From an uncultured Pelagibacteraceae bacterium (lineage in GTDB: Bacteria; Pseudomonadota; Alphaproteobacteria; Pelagibacterales; Pelagibacteraceae): a stretch of 52,187 nt of DNA. The stretch is from NCBI GenBank assembly GCA_902548045.1, contig CACCPR010000001.1, forward strand, positions 1 to 52,187, written 5' to 3'. The notes below the pieces were generated by a model. The model saw only the letters and a list, made by a program, of their open reading frames with translations, was not told the origin of the DNA and did no database searches. The translations under genes and the position numbers were made by a program. Positions 8,966 to 16,904 of this stretch are shown here, piece after piece. Numbering within the stretch: position 1 is the first letter of the stretch; the number at the start of each line of letters is the position of its first letter.

Positions 8966-9906
8966 TGAAAGTTCTGGTGAATATTACAAAGATTTTTTTT
9001 ATTATAATTTTTTTTTTCAATAATTATGCTAAAGCTGCAGTAAAAAATGAGATAATTGTCAATGTAGGAAATCAAATAATTACCTCATACGAATTAAAAA
9101 ACAAAATTAGAACTTACTTATTTTTAGGAGGAATTGAATTAAATCAAGAAAATATTAACAAAAATAAAAATTTGGCATTAAAATCACTGATAAACTATAA
9201 AATTAAAAAAGCGGAAGTTTCAAGGTATAATCTAAATAAAAACAGGGAAAGTCTTGACAATCATTTAGAAAGATTATCTTCAAAATATAAAACAAATGTT
9301 AAAGGATTAATAAAAATATTTAATGATAACAAACTTGATTTTGAAATGTACTCAAATGAAATAGAAATAGAATATTTGTGGCAAAATTTAATTTTTTCTC
9401 TTTTTAGTAAAAAAATTATAATAGATGAAAAAGAAATTACTGAAGAACTTAAAAAAAATTTTAGTAACAATAAAGGATATATAGAATATGAATTAGCAGA
9501 AATTGAGATTATGTCTGTAAATCCATTAGATGATCAAAACAATATAGAAGAAATTACAAAGCAAATTAACCTCAATGGTTTCAAAAATACCGCAATTAAG
9601 TACAGCGTTGGACTTAATGCTTTTGAGGGTGGAAATATTGGATGGATAAGTGAAAAATCTTTATCTGAAAAGATTTTAAAATTATTAAAAAATATAAAAA
9701 CTGGTGAAATTACTGAGCCAATATATGAGTCAAATACTATTTCATTTATAAAGTTATTGAATAAAAGATCCGTAAAAGTAAATGAGTCTGATTTAGAAAA
9801 AATAAAACAAAAAATAATTGTCTCTAAAAAAAATGAACAATTAAATCTTTTTTCTAATAATCATTTGTCACAGGTAAAAAGAAGATATTTAATTGAAGTC
9901 AAATGA
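8965..9906 (+). CDS. surA: SurA-like periplasmic peptidyl-prolyl isomerase chaperone
   Basis: Periplasmic chaperone for outer-membrane proteins. The 313-residue protein begins with a signal segment (hydrophobic to about residue 20, ending in AKA). A SurA N-terminal helical domain covers about 25-165 and includes the NEIIVNVGNQIITSYEL stretch typical of SurA/PpiD. A single parvulin-type domain spans roughly 170-270, with the GGNIGWIS motif. E. coli SurA has two parvulin domains and about 428 residues; only one is present here, a common economy in small alphaproteobacterial genomes. It lies between lptD and pdxA as in E. coli, and LptD is a known SurA client. Confidence 0.87.
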   Translation: MKVLVNITKIFFIIIFFFNNYAKAAVKNEIIVNVGNQIITSYELKNKIRTYLFLGGIELNQENINKNKNLALKSLINYKIKKAEVSRYNLNKNRESLDNHLERLSSKYKTNVKGLIKIFNDNKLDFEMYSNEIEIEYLWQNLIFSLFSKKIIIDEKEITEELKKNFSNNKGYIEYELAEIEIMSVNPLDDQNNIEEITKQINLNGFKNTAIKYSVGLNAFEGGNIGWISEKSLSEKILKLLKNIKTGEITEPIYESNTISFIKLLNKRSVKVNESDLEKIKQKIIVSKKNEQLNLFSNNHLSQVKRRYLIEVK

Positions 9907-10868
9907 GTAAAAAAATTATCATAGTAGCAGGTGACCCCAATAGTATAAACTCTGAAATAATATGTAAAACCTGGAAAAAAATTAATTCTGGTTTAAGAAA
10001 GAAAATTTATTTGATCGCAAATTTTAAATTAATTTTAAATCAATTTAAAAAAATTAATGCAAATATTCAAATTACCAAAGTTAATAATATCAATGACGCA
10101 CCAGTATCTAAAAAATTGAAAATTATTGACATTCCTTTAAATTTTAAAAATCCATTTGATGTATCCTTGTTAAATACAAAAAAATACATAATAAAAAGCT
10201 TTAATCTAGCTCATAATTTATCTAAGGATAAATTCGTTAAAGGGTTAATTAATTGCCCTATTAATAAAAAACTCTTAGGTGATACCAAAAAAATTGGAGT
10301 AACTGAGTTTCTAGCCTCTAAATGTAAAATAAAAGCTAATTCTGAGGCTATGTTGATTTACAATAAAAATTTATCTGTTTTACCACTAACGACTCATTTG
10401 AAAATTAGAGATATCTCGAAAAAAATTGATAAAAAGTTAATAATAAATAAGTTAAGAACTTTAAAAAAAGATTTCAAAAGAATTTTCAACAAAAATCCTA
10501 AAATTGGTGTTTTGGGTCTTAATCCGCATAACGCTGAATTGATAAAGAATTCTGAGGAAAAAAAAGAAATTATACCAGCAATTTTAAAATTAAAAAAAGA
10601 AGGATTTAAAATTGAAGGCCCTTTATCAGCGGATACCGTTTTTATAAATAATTACAAGAATTATGACGTTATAGTTGGTATGTACCATGATCAAGTTTTA
10701 GCTCCTTTTAAATCTTTATTTCACTTCGATGCTATAAATATTACTCTTGGTTTGAAATACGTGCGCGTATCCCCAGATCACGGACCGGCCCTTGATATAG
10801 TGAAAAAGAACAAGGCTAGTTATTTAAGTTTATTGAGATGTGTAAAGTTTATAAATAATATTAGCTAA
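9903..10868 (+). CDS. pdxA: 4-hydroxythreonine-4-phosphate dehydrogenase
   Basis: NAD-dependent oxidation in the DXP-dependent pathway to pyridoxal 5'-phosphate. The 321-residue length is normal. Near the N-terminus AGDPNSINSEI replaces the usual GEPAGIGPEI-like segment, a weaker match. Later motifs are clear: LPLTTHL, GLNPHNAE, GMYHDQVLAPFK with a metal-binding His, and SPDHGPALDI. It overlaps surA by ATGA and rsmA by TAATG, keeping the lptD-surA-pdxA-rsmA order known from E. coli. The divergent N-terminal segment is noted, but the metal and substrate motifs argue for an active enzyme. Confidence 0.92.
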   Translation: MSKKIIIVAGDPNSINSEIICKTWKKINSGLRKKIYLIANFKLILNQFKKINANIQITKVNNINDAPVSKKLKIIDIPLNFKNPFDVSLLNTKKYIIKSFNLAHNLSKDKFVKGLINCPINKKLLGDTKKIGVTEFLASKCKIKANSEAMLIYNKNLSVLPLTTHLKIRDISKKIDKKLIINKLRTLKKDFKRIFNKNPKIGVLGLNPHNAELIKNSEEKKEIIPAILKLKKEGFKIEGPLSADTVFINNYKNYDVIVGMYHDQVLAPFKSLFHFDAINITLGLKYVRVSPDHGPALDIVKKNKASYLSLLRCVKFINNIS

Positions 10869-11653
10869 TGCATTTTTCAAAAAAGTCTTTGGGACAAAAC
10901 TTTTTGGTAGATAAAAATATCATAGAGAAAATAGTAAATTTAACAGATGTTCAAAATAAAAATATCCTAGAAATAGGGCCTGGTAAAGGCGCCCTTACAG
11001 AGCAAATTTTAAAAAATAAGCCTAGATCACTTATCTTAATTGAAAAAGACAGTTCTTTATCAAAAGAGTTAAAAGAAAAATATAAAAATAACAAAAAAGT
11101 GAAAATATATAATAATGATATTTTGAAATTTAATTTTGAAAATCAATTAAAAAATAATTCTATAATCTTTGGTAATCTTCCTTACAATATTTCTTCACAA
11201 ATCTTAGTCAAAATAATTAAATTTAAGAAAAGTCCACCTAGATACTCCTCTTTAATTTTGATGTTTCAAAAAGAAATGGCTGAAAGGATTTTGGCTAAGT
11301 ATAAAACCTTACATTATGGAAGATTATCAATTTTAACATCTTACAAATTACAGATATTTAACAAATTCAATGTTTCCCCTAATTGTTTTTATCCTAAACC
11401 AAAAGTGAATTCGACAGTATTGTATTTCAAACCAAAAGATCAAATTTCATATAACATCAAAAATATGGAAAATTTGGAAAAAATAACAAACACATTATTT
11501 TCGAACAAGCGGAAGATGATTAATAAAGCGATAAAAAAAATTTTTGATAAAAAAAAAATAAGTGTTATTAAAAATTTAAATCTTTCAAATAGGCCTTCTG
11601 AGATTAAACCAGAAAAATATTATGAGCTTACTGAGTTTTTTGAAGAAATTTAG
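10868..11653 (+). CDS. rsmA: 16S rRNA dimethyladenosine transferase (RsmA/KsgA)
   Basis: Dimethylates two adjacent adenines in the 3' hairpin of 16S rRNA late in small-subunit assembly, using S-adenosylmethionine. It is 261 residues. KKSLGQNFLVD at the N-terminus is the family hallmark, ILEIGPGKGALTE is the SAM-binding motif, and FGNLPYNIS carries the catalytic NLPY (103-106). It is the last gene of the lpt-pdx operon. Its 3' end overlaps the convergent gmk gene by 26 nt, so the two proteins' last codons use opposite strands of the same DNA. Confidence 0.96.
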   Translation: MHFSKKSLGQNFLVDKNIIEKIVNLTDVQNKNILEIGPGKGALTEQILKNKPRSLILIEKDSSLSKELKEKYKNNKKVKIYNNDILKFNFENQLKNNSIIFGNLPYNISSQILVKIIKFKKSPPRYSSLILMFQKEMAERILAKYKTLHYGRLSILTSYKLQIFNKFNVSPNCFYPKPKVNSTVLYFKPKDQISYNIKNMENLEKITNTLFSNKRKMINKAIKKIFDKKKISVIKNLNLSNRPSEIKPEKYYELTEFFEEI

Positions 11654-12227
11654 GTATTTTATTTTTGCTAGTTAAAATAATATTTTCTATTTGCTTATAA
11701 CAGTTTTCTAAATTTTCATTAATAATAATAAAATCATAATCTTTCCAATGATGAATATCATTGTCATAAGCTTTAAATCGTCTTTCAACTTCTTTGGGTG
11801 AGTCTTGATTTCTTTTGATAAGTCTTTTTTTAAGTTCTTCTTTATTAGGCGGTATAAGGTAAATTTTAATTAAGTTAAGGTTTTTAAACTTCGATAGTTG
11901 TTGAGTTCCTTGCCAGTCTATATCAAAAATAATATCATTTTTTTTAATCATTTTATCTACTGTTTCTTTTAAAGTGCCATAATAATTATCAAAAATTTTT
12001 GCATATTCATAAAATTTTCCTTCATCAATTAATTTTTGAAATTTTTGATGAGTGATAAAATAATAATCTACTCCATCTACTTCATTAGGTCGTGGTTTTC
12101 GGGTTGTATGAGATACCGATATTTTAAACGTTTGATATTTTTGTTGAATTTTTTTTGTGATAGTTGTTTTGCCAGCCCCTGATGGAGAAGACAATATTAC
12201 CATGATATTGTTTTCATCATGATTCAT
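11628..12227 (-). CDS. gmk: Guanylate kinase
   Basis: Phosphorylates GMP to GDP with ATP. About 199 residues. The P-loop SSPSGAGKT lies near the N-terminus, followed by the GMP-binding block SVSHTTRKPRPNEVDGVDY and a YGTLKETVD segment. The frame opens with a TTG at 12236, but the ATG at 12227 is preferred; a third Met at 12203 is closer to the P-loop and also possible. It follows acpP with a gap of under 20 nt, forming fabD-fabG-acpP-gmk. The 3' end overlaps rsmA by 26 nt on the other strand. Confidence 0.94.
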   Translation of the reverse strand: MNHDENNIMVILSSPSGAGKTTITKKIQQKYQTFKISVSHTTRKPRPNEVDGVDYYFITHQKFQKLIDEGKFYEYAKIFDNYYGTLKETVDKMIKKNDIIFDIDWQGTQQLSKFKNLNLIKIYLIPPNKEELKKRLIKRNQDSPKEVERRFKAYDNDIHHWKDYDFIIINENLENCYKQIENIILTSKNKIPKFLQKTQ

Positions 12228-12241
12228 TTCTGTCAATTTAG

Positions 12242-12484
12242 TTACTGGTTTGTTTTACTCTCAATAAATTTTATAGCATCACCGACTGTTAGAATTTTTT
12301 CAGCTTCGCTATCAGAAATTTCTGAACCAAATTCTTCTTCAAAAGCCATTACCAATTCTACGGTATCTAAACTATCTGCACCCAAATCGTCGATGAAGCT
12401 TGCTTCCTCTGTAACTTTTTCTTCTTCTATACCTAAATGATCAGCTACTATTTTTTTAATTTTTTCTTTTATATCGTTAGACAT
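12242..12484 (-). CDS. acpP: Acyl carrier protein
   Basis: Carries growing fatty acyl chains on 4'-phosphopantetheine. The 80-residue acidic protein has the [10 protein letters not shown] motif, and Ser38 is the attachment site. An AAAGGT-type ribosome binding sequence lies just before the ATG. It is downstream of fabG (56-nt gap) and upstream of gmk. Secure by motif, length and context. Confidence 0.97.
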   Translation of the reverse strand: MSNDIKEKIKKIVADHLGIEEEKVTEEASFIDDLGADSLDTVELVMAFEEEFGSEISDSEAEKILTVGDAIKFIESKTNQ

Positions 12485-12540
12485 TCGTTACCTTTATTAT
12501 GTTAAATGATATTTTCTTAATAGATTATTCAAAAGAATTG

Positions 12541-13269
12541 TCAAGCCATATACATTCCACCATTGACATGAATTGTTTCTCCATTGATATAATTTGCCAT
12601 ATCTGATGCTAAAAAAGCTACACAATTTGAAACATCATCTCCTGTTCCTAGGTCACCTGCGGGAATTCTGCTTATTAATTTTGTTTTATATTCTTCTGGA
12701 ATTTTATCAGTCATTTCAGTTTTAATAAATCCAGGAGACACACAATTAATATTAATATTTTTTTTTGCATATTCTAAAGCTAAACTTTTTGAAAAAGCAA
12801 CAATACCTGCTTTTGAAGCTGAGTAATTTGTTTGCCCAAAATTTCCAGTATGTCCAACGATAGAAGTAATATTTATAATTTTACCGGACTTATTTTTGAT
12901 CATTTTTTTAATTGCAGATTTACACATTAAAAATGTTGATGTTAAATTGATATCTAAAACTTTTTTCCAGTTTTCTTCTGTAAGTCGTATTGTTAAACTG
13001 TCCAAATTAATACCCGCATTGTTAATTAAAACGTCCAAACCCCCTAGTTTATTATTCGCTAAATCTATAAAACTTTCAATTTTTGAATGGTCTCCTAAAT
13101 TAAATCTTTCTATTTGTATATCAAAGGTGCTCTTTAATTCATTGAGTTTTTCTTCTTTAGTGCCTGTTGCTAAAACTATCGATCCACTTTCGGAGAATTT
13201 TTTTACAAGACTATTACCTATTCCTCCTGTAGCACCAGTAATTATTACTTTTTTATTTTTTAAGTTCAT
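12541..13269 (-). CDS. fabG: 3-oxoacyl-[acyl-carrier-protein] reductase
   Basis: NADPH-dependent reduction of 3-ketoacyl-ACP in fatty acid elongation. The 242-residue SDR protein has the cofactor motif TGATGGIG (11-18), the NNAG motif, and a catalytic triad Ser136-Tyr149-Lys153 in the ITS and YSASK segments. The C-terminus, with INGETIHVNGGM, is typical of FabG. It overlaps fabD by 17 nt and precedes acpP, the standard fab cluster order. No fabF or fabH is next to it in this window. Confidence 0.95.
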   Translation of the reverse strand: MNLKNKKVIITGATGGIGNSLVKKFSESGSIVLATGTKEEKLNELKSTFDIQIERFNLGDHSKIESFIDLANNKLGGLDVLINNAGINLDSLTIRLTEENWKKVLDINLTSTFLMCKSAIKKMIKNKSGKIINITSIVGHTGNFGQTNYSASKAGIVAFSKSLALEYAKKNININCVSPGFIKTEMTDKIPEEYKTKLISRIPAGDLGTGDDVSNCVAFLASDMANYINGETIHVNGGMYMA

Positions 13270-14191
13270 TAATTGTTTTTTTCATATCATCTATTGAATT
13301 TATACTAAAGCAATTTATATCTCTTACTGTTCTTTTAATCATGCCGGTTAAAACCTTGCCAGGGCCAATTTCTATAAAATTAGAGATTTTTTCTTTTGAT
13401 ATATTAATTATACTTTCTCTCCATCTTACAGTAGAGCTAATTTGATCAATTAATAATTTTTTTATATTTTCAGGATTATTTTCTGGTTTTGCAGTTACGT
13501 TGCAAATAATATCAATAGTAGGTTTTTTAAAATTTACAGAATTTATTTTATCTTTCATCTTTAAAGCTGCTGAATTCATTAAAGAACAATGAAATGGAGC
13601 ACTTACATTTAGAGGTATAGATCTTAAGCTATTATCTTTTAAAACCTTTTGAAATAAATTAATACTATCAATATCTCCACTTATTATTGTTTGTCCTTCA
13701 GCATTGTCATTTGCTATTTCGCAAACACCTTTTAAATTTGAGTTTTCAATTAATTTTTTAATCTTATCAAGTTTAGATCCTAAAACTGCTATCATACCTC
13801 CTTGACCAACAGGAACTGCCTCTTGCATAGACTTGCCTCTTTCATAAAGTAAAAATAAAGCATCTTTAAAATCAAGAGAGTCAGAACACACTAAAGCGCT
13901 ATACTCGCCCAAAGAATGCCCAGCAAAAAATTTTGTTGAAGAAAAATCAAAATTAAATTCTTTTTTTAGAACTGAAAAAATAGCAAAACTAACAATTAAA
14001 ATCGCTGGTTGTGTGTTTAGTGTTAACTTTAATTTATCTTCTGGGCCCTCTAAGATAATTTTAGAAATTTTATAATTGAGTCTTTCATCAGCATCGTTAA
14101 AAATCTTTTTTACTATTTCAAAGTTGTTATAAAATTCTGCTCCCATCCCAACTACTTGTGAGCCCTGACCCGGAAAGACTATTGCGTTCAT
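13253..14191 (-). CDS. fabD: Malonyl-CoA-ACP transacylase
   Basis: Transfers malonyl from CoA to acyl carrier protein, supplying the elongation unit. The 312-residue protein starts MNAIVFPGQGSQ, the family signature. The nucleophile is Ser93 in GHSLGE, and His201 in APFHCSLM is the catalytic partner. First gene of the fabD-fabG-acpP-gmk series, divergent from rpsF across about 109 bp. Secure. Confidence 0.96.
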   Translation of the reverse strand: MNAIVFPGQGSQVVGMGAEFYNNFEIVKKIFNDADERLNYKISKIILEGPEDKLKLTLNTQPAILIVSFAIFSVLKKEFNFDFSSTKFFAGHSLGEYSALVCSDSLDFKDALFLLYERGKSMQEAVPVGQGGMIAVLGSKLDKIKKLIENSNLKGVCEIANDNAEGQTIISGDIDSINLFQKVLKDNSLRSIPLNVSAPFHCSLMNSAALKMKDKINSVNFKKPTIDIICNVTAKPENNPENIKKLLIDQISSTVRWRESIINISKEKISNFIEIGPGKVLTGMIKRTVRDINCFSINSIDDMKKTINELKK

Positions 14192-14300
14192 TTTTTAGCG
14201 TTTAATCAATAATAATTAGTATTGATATAAATTGTTATTATAGTATAAAATTTTTTTTATTATATGTACTTTAAAGCTAACAAATTAACAATATTCTTTT
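14192..14300. promoter_or_regulatory. Intergenic region between fabD and rpsF (divergent promoters expected)
   Basis: This 109-bp gap must hold promoters for both the fab operon and the S6 operon. It contains several TATA-like and TTG-like words (for example TTGATA at 14222 and TTGTTA at 14233), but none with clearly good spacing. I see no GC-rich hairpin and no Shine-Dalgarno sequence before rpsF. Confidence 0.35.
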
Positions 14301-14624
14301 ATGTCATTTTTTGAAAACACATTAATAACTAAGCAAGATTTACCTAAATCTGAAGTAGAAAAAATTAAAGACAAATATACCGATATAATTAATAATAGCT
14401 CGGGTAAAGTAATAAAGGTGGAAGAATGGGGTTTGCTAAATCTTGCAAGAAAAATTAAAAAATATAAAAAAGGATTTTATATTCATTATAAATTTGAAGG
14501 AAATGGAAAAACTCTAGATGAAATAAACAAAAAAATTAAAGTTGATGGATTAGTAATAAGACATCTTATTGTAAAATATAAAAATTTAGATACAAAAAAA
14601 GAATATTTCAAAAAAGAAAATTAA
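14301..14624 (+). CDS. rpsF: 30S ribosomal protein bS6
   Basis: Small-subunit protein that pairs with bS18 on the platform. It has 107 residues. The N-terminus MSFFENTLIT corresponds to the first beta strand of S6, and the GLLNLARKIKKYKKGFYIHY block is characteristic. It lacks the acidic glutamate tail of E. coli S6. It is followed directly by rpsR and rplI, the standard S6 operon. Confidence 0.95.
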   Translation: MSFFENTLITKQDLPKSEVEKIKDKYTDIINNSSGKVIKVEEWGLLNLARKIKKYKKGFYIHYKFEGNGKTLDEINKKIKVDGLVIRHLIVKYKNLDTKKEYFKKEN

Positions 14625-14897
14625 ATGAAAAGAAAAGGAAAAAAATTTAAAAAAAGAAGCACTAATTCATTGAATAAATTAAGTTTGTTTCAAAAATCTG
14701 ATGGCAAATTTAATAAATCTTGTCCTTTATCTGTTAAAGACGCCCCTGTAATAGATTATAAAAATATAAGTTTATTAAAAAAATATGTTTCTGAAAATAA
14801 CAAAATTTTATCGTCTAAAATTACTTCAGTCTCAAGTGGAAAGCAAAAAAAATTAACAAAAGAAATAAAGAAAGCAAAAATTTTAGGATTGATATAA
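14625..14897 (+). CDS. rpsR: 30S ribosomal protein bS18
   Basis: Binds the central domain of 16S rRNA together with bS6. The core CPLSVKDAPVIDYKNISLLKKY and the C-terminal GKQKKLTKEIKKAKILGLI are clear. At 90 residues it is longer than the roughly 75 of E. coli, the extra being a basic N-terminal stretch of about 30 residues rich in lysine and serine. It abuts rpsF with no gap and is followed by rplI after one base. Confidence 0.95.
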   Translation: MKRKGKKFKKRSTNSLNKLSLFQKSDGKFNKSCPLSVKDAPVIDYKNISLLKKYVSENNKILSSKITSVSSGKQKKLTKEIKKAKILGLI

Positions 14898-14898
14898 T

Positions 14899-15354
14899 AT
14901 GCAAGTAATACTTTTGGAAAACATAATTAATCTTGGTAATATAGGAGACAAAGTTAGAGTTAAACCTGGTTATGGAAGAAACTACCTTTTAAAAACTGGC
15001 AAAGCATTAAGATTTAATAAGGAAAATTTGAATTATGTGTCAAAAAAGAAAGATGAACTAAACAAGAAAAATATTGAATTAAAAAATAAATTAAAAGAAA
15101 TAGCTCAGTCAGTTAATAAAAAATCATTTTTATTTTCAAAAGAAAGTAAAGAAAACGGGGAACTTTACGGTTCAATCAAGCCAAAAGAAATATCTGCGGT
15201 AATTTTTAATCAACTAAAAATAGAAGTTAAACCTTCCTATATTATTTTAAAAGAAAATTTAGACAAAATTGGAGAGTATAAAATAGATTTAAATTTTCAT
15301 CCAGAAGTCTCAGCTAGGATTTCAATTAAAATTAGTAAAATTCAGTCCTCATAA
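14899..15354 (+). CDS. rplI: 50S ribosomal protein bL9
   Basis: Large-subunit protein with an N-terminal rRNA-binding domain, a long connecting helix and a C-terminal domain. It has 151 residues, the usual size. MQVILLENIINLGNIGDKV and KPGYGRNYLL are the L9 signature. The lysine-rich helix covers about residues 45-75. Third gene of the S6 operon; dnaB follows after a 74-bp gap. Confidence 0.96.
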   Translation: MQVILLENIINLGNIGDKVRVKPGYGRNYLLKTGKALRFNKENLNYVSKKKDELNKKNIELKNKLKEIAQSVNKKSFLFSKESKENGELYGSIKPKEISAVIFNQLKIEVKPSYIILKENLDKIGEYKIDLNFHPEVSARISIKISKIQSS

Positions 15355-15355
15355 C

Positions 15356-15364
15356 TTTTCCACA
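15356..15364 (+). promoter_or_regulatory. DnaA-box-like nonamer upstream of dnaB
   Basis: TTTTCCACA fits the relaxed DnaA box TTWTNCACA and differs at one base from TTATCCACA. It sits two bases after the rplI stop and about 65 bp before the dnaB start. Only one such box is visible nearby, so it could be chance or a regulatory site rather than an origin. Confidence 0.3.
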
Positions 15365-15428
15365 GGATAATAATAACCGTGTGTAACTTTAAGCTTTAAT
15401 TATACTTTGCACTATCTATTATCTTTTA

Positions 15429-16850
15429 GTGGAAAAAATCAAATTATCAGACAGCGAGTTAGATAAAAAACAACCATCTAATATAGACGCTGAACAAGCA
15501 TTGCTAGGATCAATTTTAGTTAACAATGATATAATTGATGAAGTAGCTAATATAATAAACCCAACTAGTTTTTATGATCCAGTACACACTAAAATTTATG
15601 AGGTGATAGAGATTTTAAATAATAAAGGAATGATTGCTAACCCTATTACTTTAAAAAATTATTTTGAAAAAGATAATATGTTAAATGAAGTTGGTGGTAC
15701 AGAATACTTAGTTAAATTAACTAGATTTTCAGGATCAGTGAAGCAAGCGATAGATTATGCAAAAGTAATTCATGAAATGTATTTAAGAAGAGAATTAGTT
15801 TTAATCTCTGATAATTTATCCTCTGAAACTCTTAATTCAAAAGATCAAAATGCCGAGAAAATAATTGAAAATACTGAAAGATCTCTTTTTGACTTAGCTG
15901 AAAGAGGAAGTTTTTCTCAATCATTTTTGAAATTTAATCATGCGCTAGACCAGACTATTGAGATGGCTACATTAGCAATGAAAAATGATCAAGGTATTGT
16001 AGGTGTTCCAACTGGTTTAACTGCTTTAGATGAAAAATTAGGAGGATTACATAAGTCTGATTTAGTTATATTAGCTGGAAGGCCATCTATGGGAAAAACT
16101 GCATTAGCTACAAATATTGCTTATCATGCTGCACAAAAAATTATGAGTAAAGAAGAAAAATCCTCGGTAGCTTTTTTTTCTTTAGAAATGTCATCGGAAC
16201 AATTATCTACAAGAATTTTATCAGAACAGGCTAGAATAAGATCAGATGATATAAGAAGAGGGAAAGTTACAGAAGAGGAAATTAACAGATACATAGAAAC
16301 TTCTAGGAACATTTATAACTTACCACTTTTTATTGACGAAACTCCCGCTATAACAATTGCTACATTAAGTAATAGAGCAAGAAGAATTAAAAGATTATTT
16401 GGAGTAAGTTTAATTGTAGTTGATTACATACAATTAATGAGATCTAATTCGAATAAAAATGAAGGTAGAGTTCAAGAAATTTCAGAAATTACTCAAGGAT
16501 TAAAAGCTCTTGCTAAAGAACTTAATGTTCCTATTTTGGCTTTATCCCAGCTATCTAGAGCTGTGGAACAAAGAGATGATAAACAACCACAACTAGCTGA
16601 TTTAAGGGAGTCTGGGTCAATAGAACAAGACGCAGATGTTGTTATGTTTGTTTACAGAGAGGCTTATTACTTAGAAAGAAAAATGCCTAAACAAGGGTCA
16701 ATTGAATACGCTGAATGGCAGTCAAAAATGAATGATGTTCATGGATTAGCTGATATTATCTTGGGAAAACAAAGACATGGTCCTACAGGTACTGTCAAAG
16801 TTGAGTTTGAGGGAATATATACAAAATTCAAAGATTTAAGCACAAATTAA
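15429..16850 (+). CDS. dnaB: Replicative DNA helicase
   Basis: Hexameric helicase that unwinds DNA at the replication fork. It is 473 residues with a GTG start. The N-terminal domain begins with PSNIDAEQALLGSIL. The RecA-like domain has the Walker A segment AGRPSMGKTALA, a hydrophobic run ending VVDYIQLM (Walker B), and the segments QLSRAVEQR and DLRESGSIEQDADVV. No intein interrupts it. It follows rpsF-rpsR-rplI, a neighbourhood seen in many bacteria. No clear ribosome binding site precedes the GTG. Confidence 0.96.
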   Translation: MEKIKLSDSELDKKQPSNIDAEQALLGSILVNNDIIDEVANIINPTSFYDPVHTKIYEVIEILNNKGMIANPITLKNYFEKDNMLNEVGGTEYLVKLTRFSGSVKQAIDYAKVIHEMYLRRELVLISDNLSSETLNSKDQNAEKIIENTERSLFDLAERGSFSQSFLKFNHALDQTIEMATLAMKNDQGIVGVPTGLTALDEKLGGLHKSDLVILAGRPSMGKTALATNIAYHAAQKIMSKEEKSSVAFFSLEMSSEQLSTRILSEQARIRSDDIRRGKVTEEEINRYIETSRNIYNLPLFIDETPAITIATLSNRARRIKRLFGVSLIVVDYIQLMRSNSNKNEGRVQEISEITQGLKALAKELNVPILALSQLSRAVEQRDDKQPQLADLRESGSIEQDADVVMFVYREAYYLERKMPKQGSIEYAEWQSKMNDVHGLADIILGKQRHGPTGTVKVEFEGIYTKFKDLSTN

Positions 16851-16904
16851 GACTAAATTTTACCTTTAGTTATCAAAAATTTAAGATATATCTGAAATAT
16901 CTCT

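Noticed and set aside
12896..13297. 133-codon open frame antisense to fabG
   Set aside because: Fully overlaps fabG and part of fabD, both secure, with no independent support.
14192..14300. Possible S6:S18 autoregulatory leader in front of rpsF
   Set aside because: The known leader has a hairpin with a conserved CCG bulge; no CCG and no GC-rich stem occur in this gap.
16883..16903. Inverted AGATAT/ATATCT arms between dnaB and the RND gene
   Set aside because: Six-base AT-only arms are expected by chance in this composition and have no U-run or position argument.
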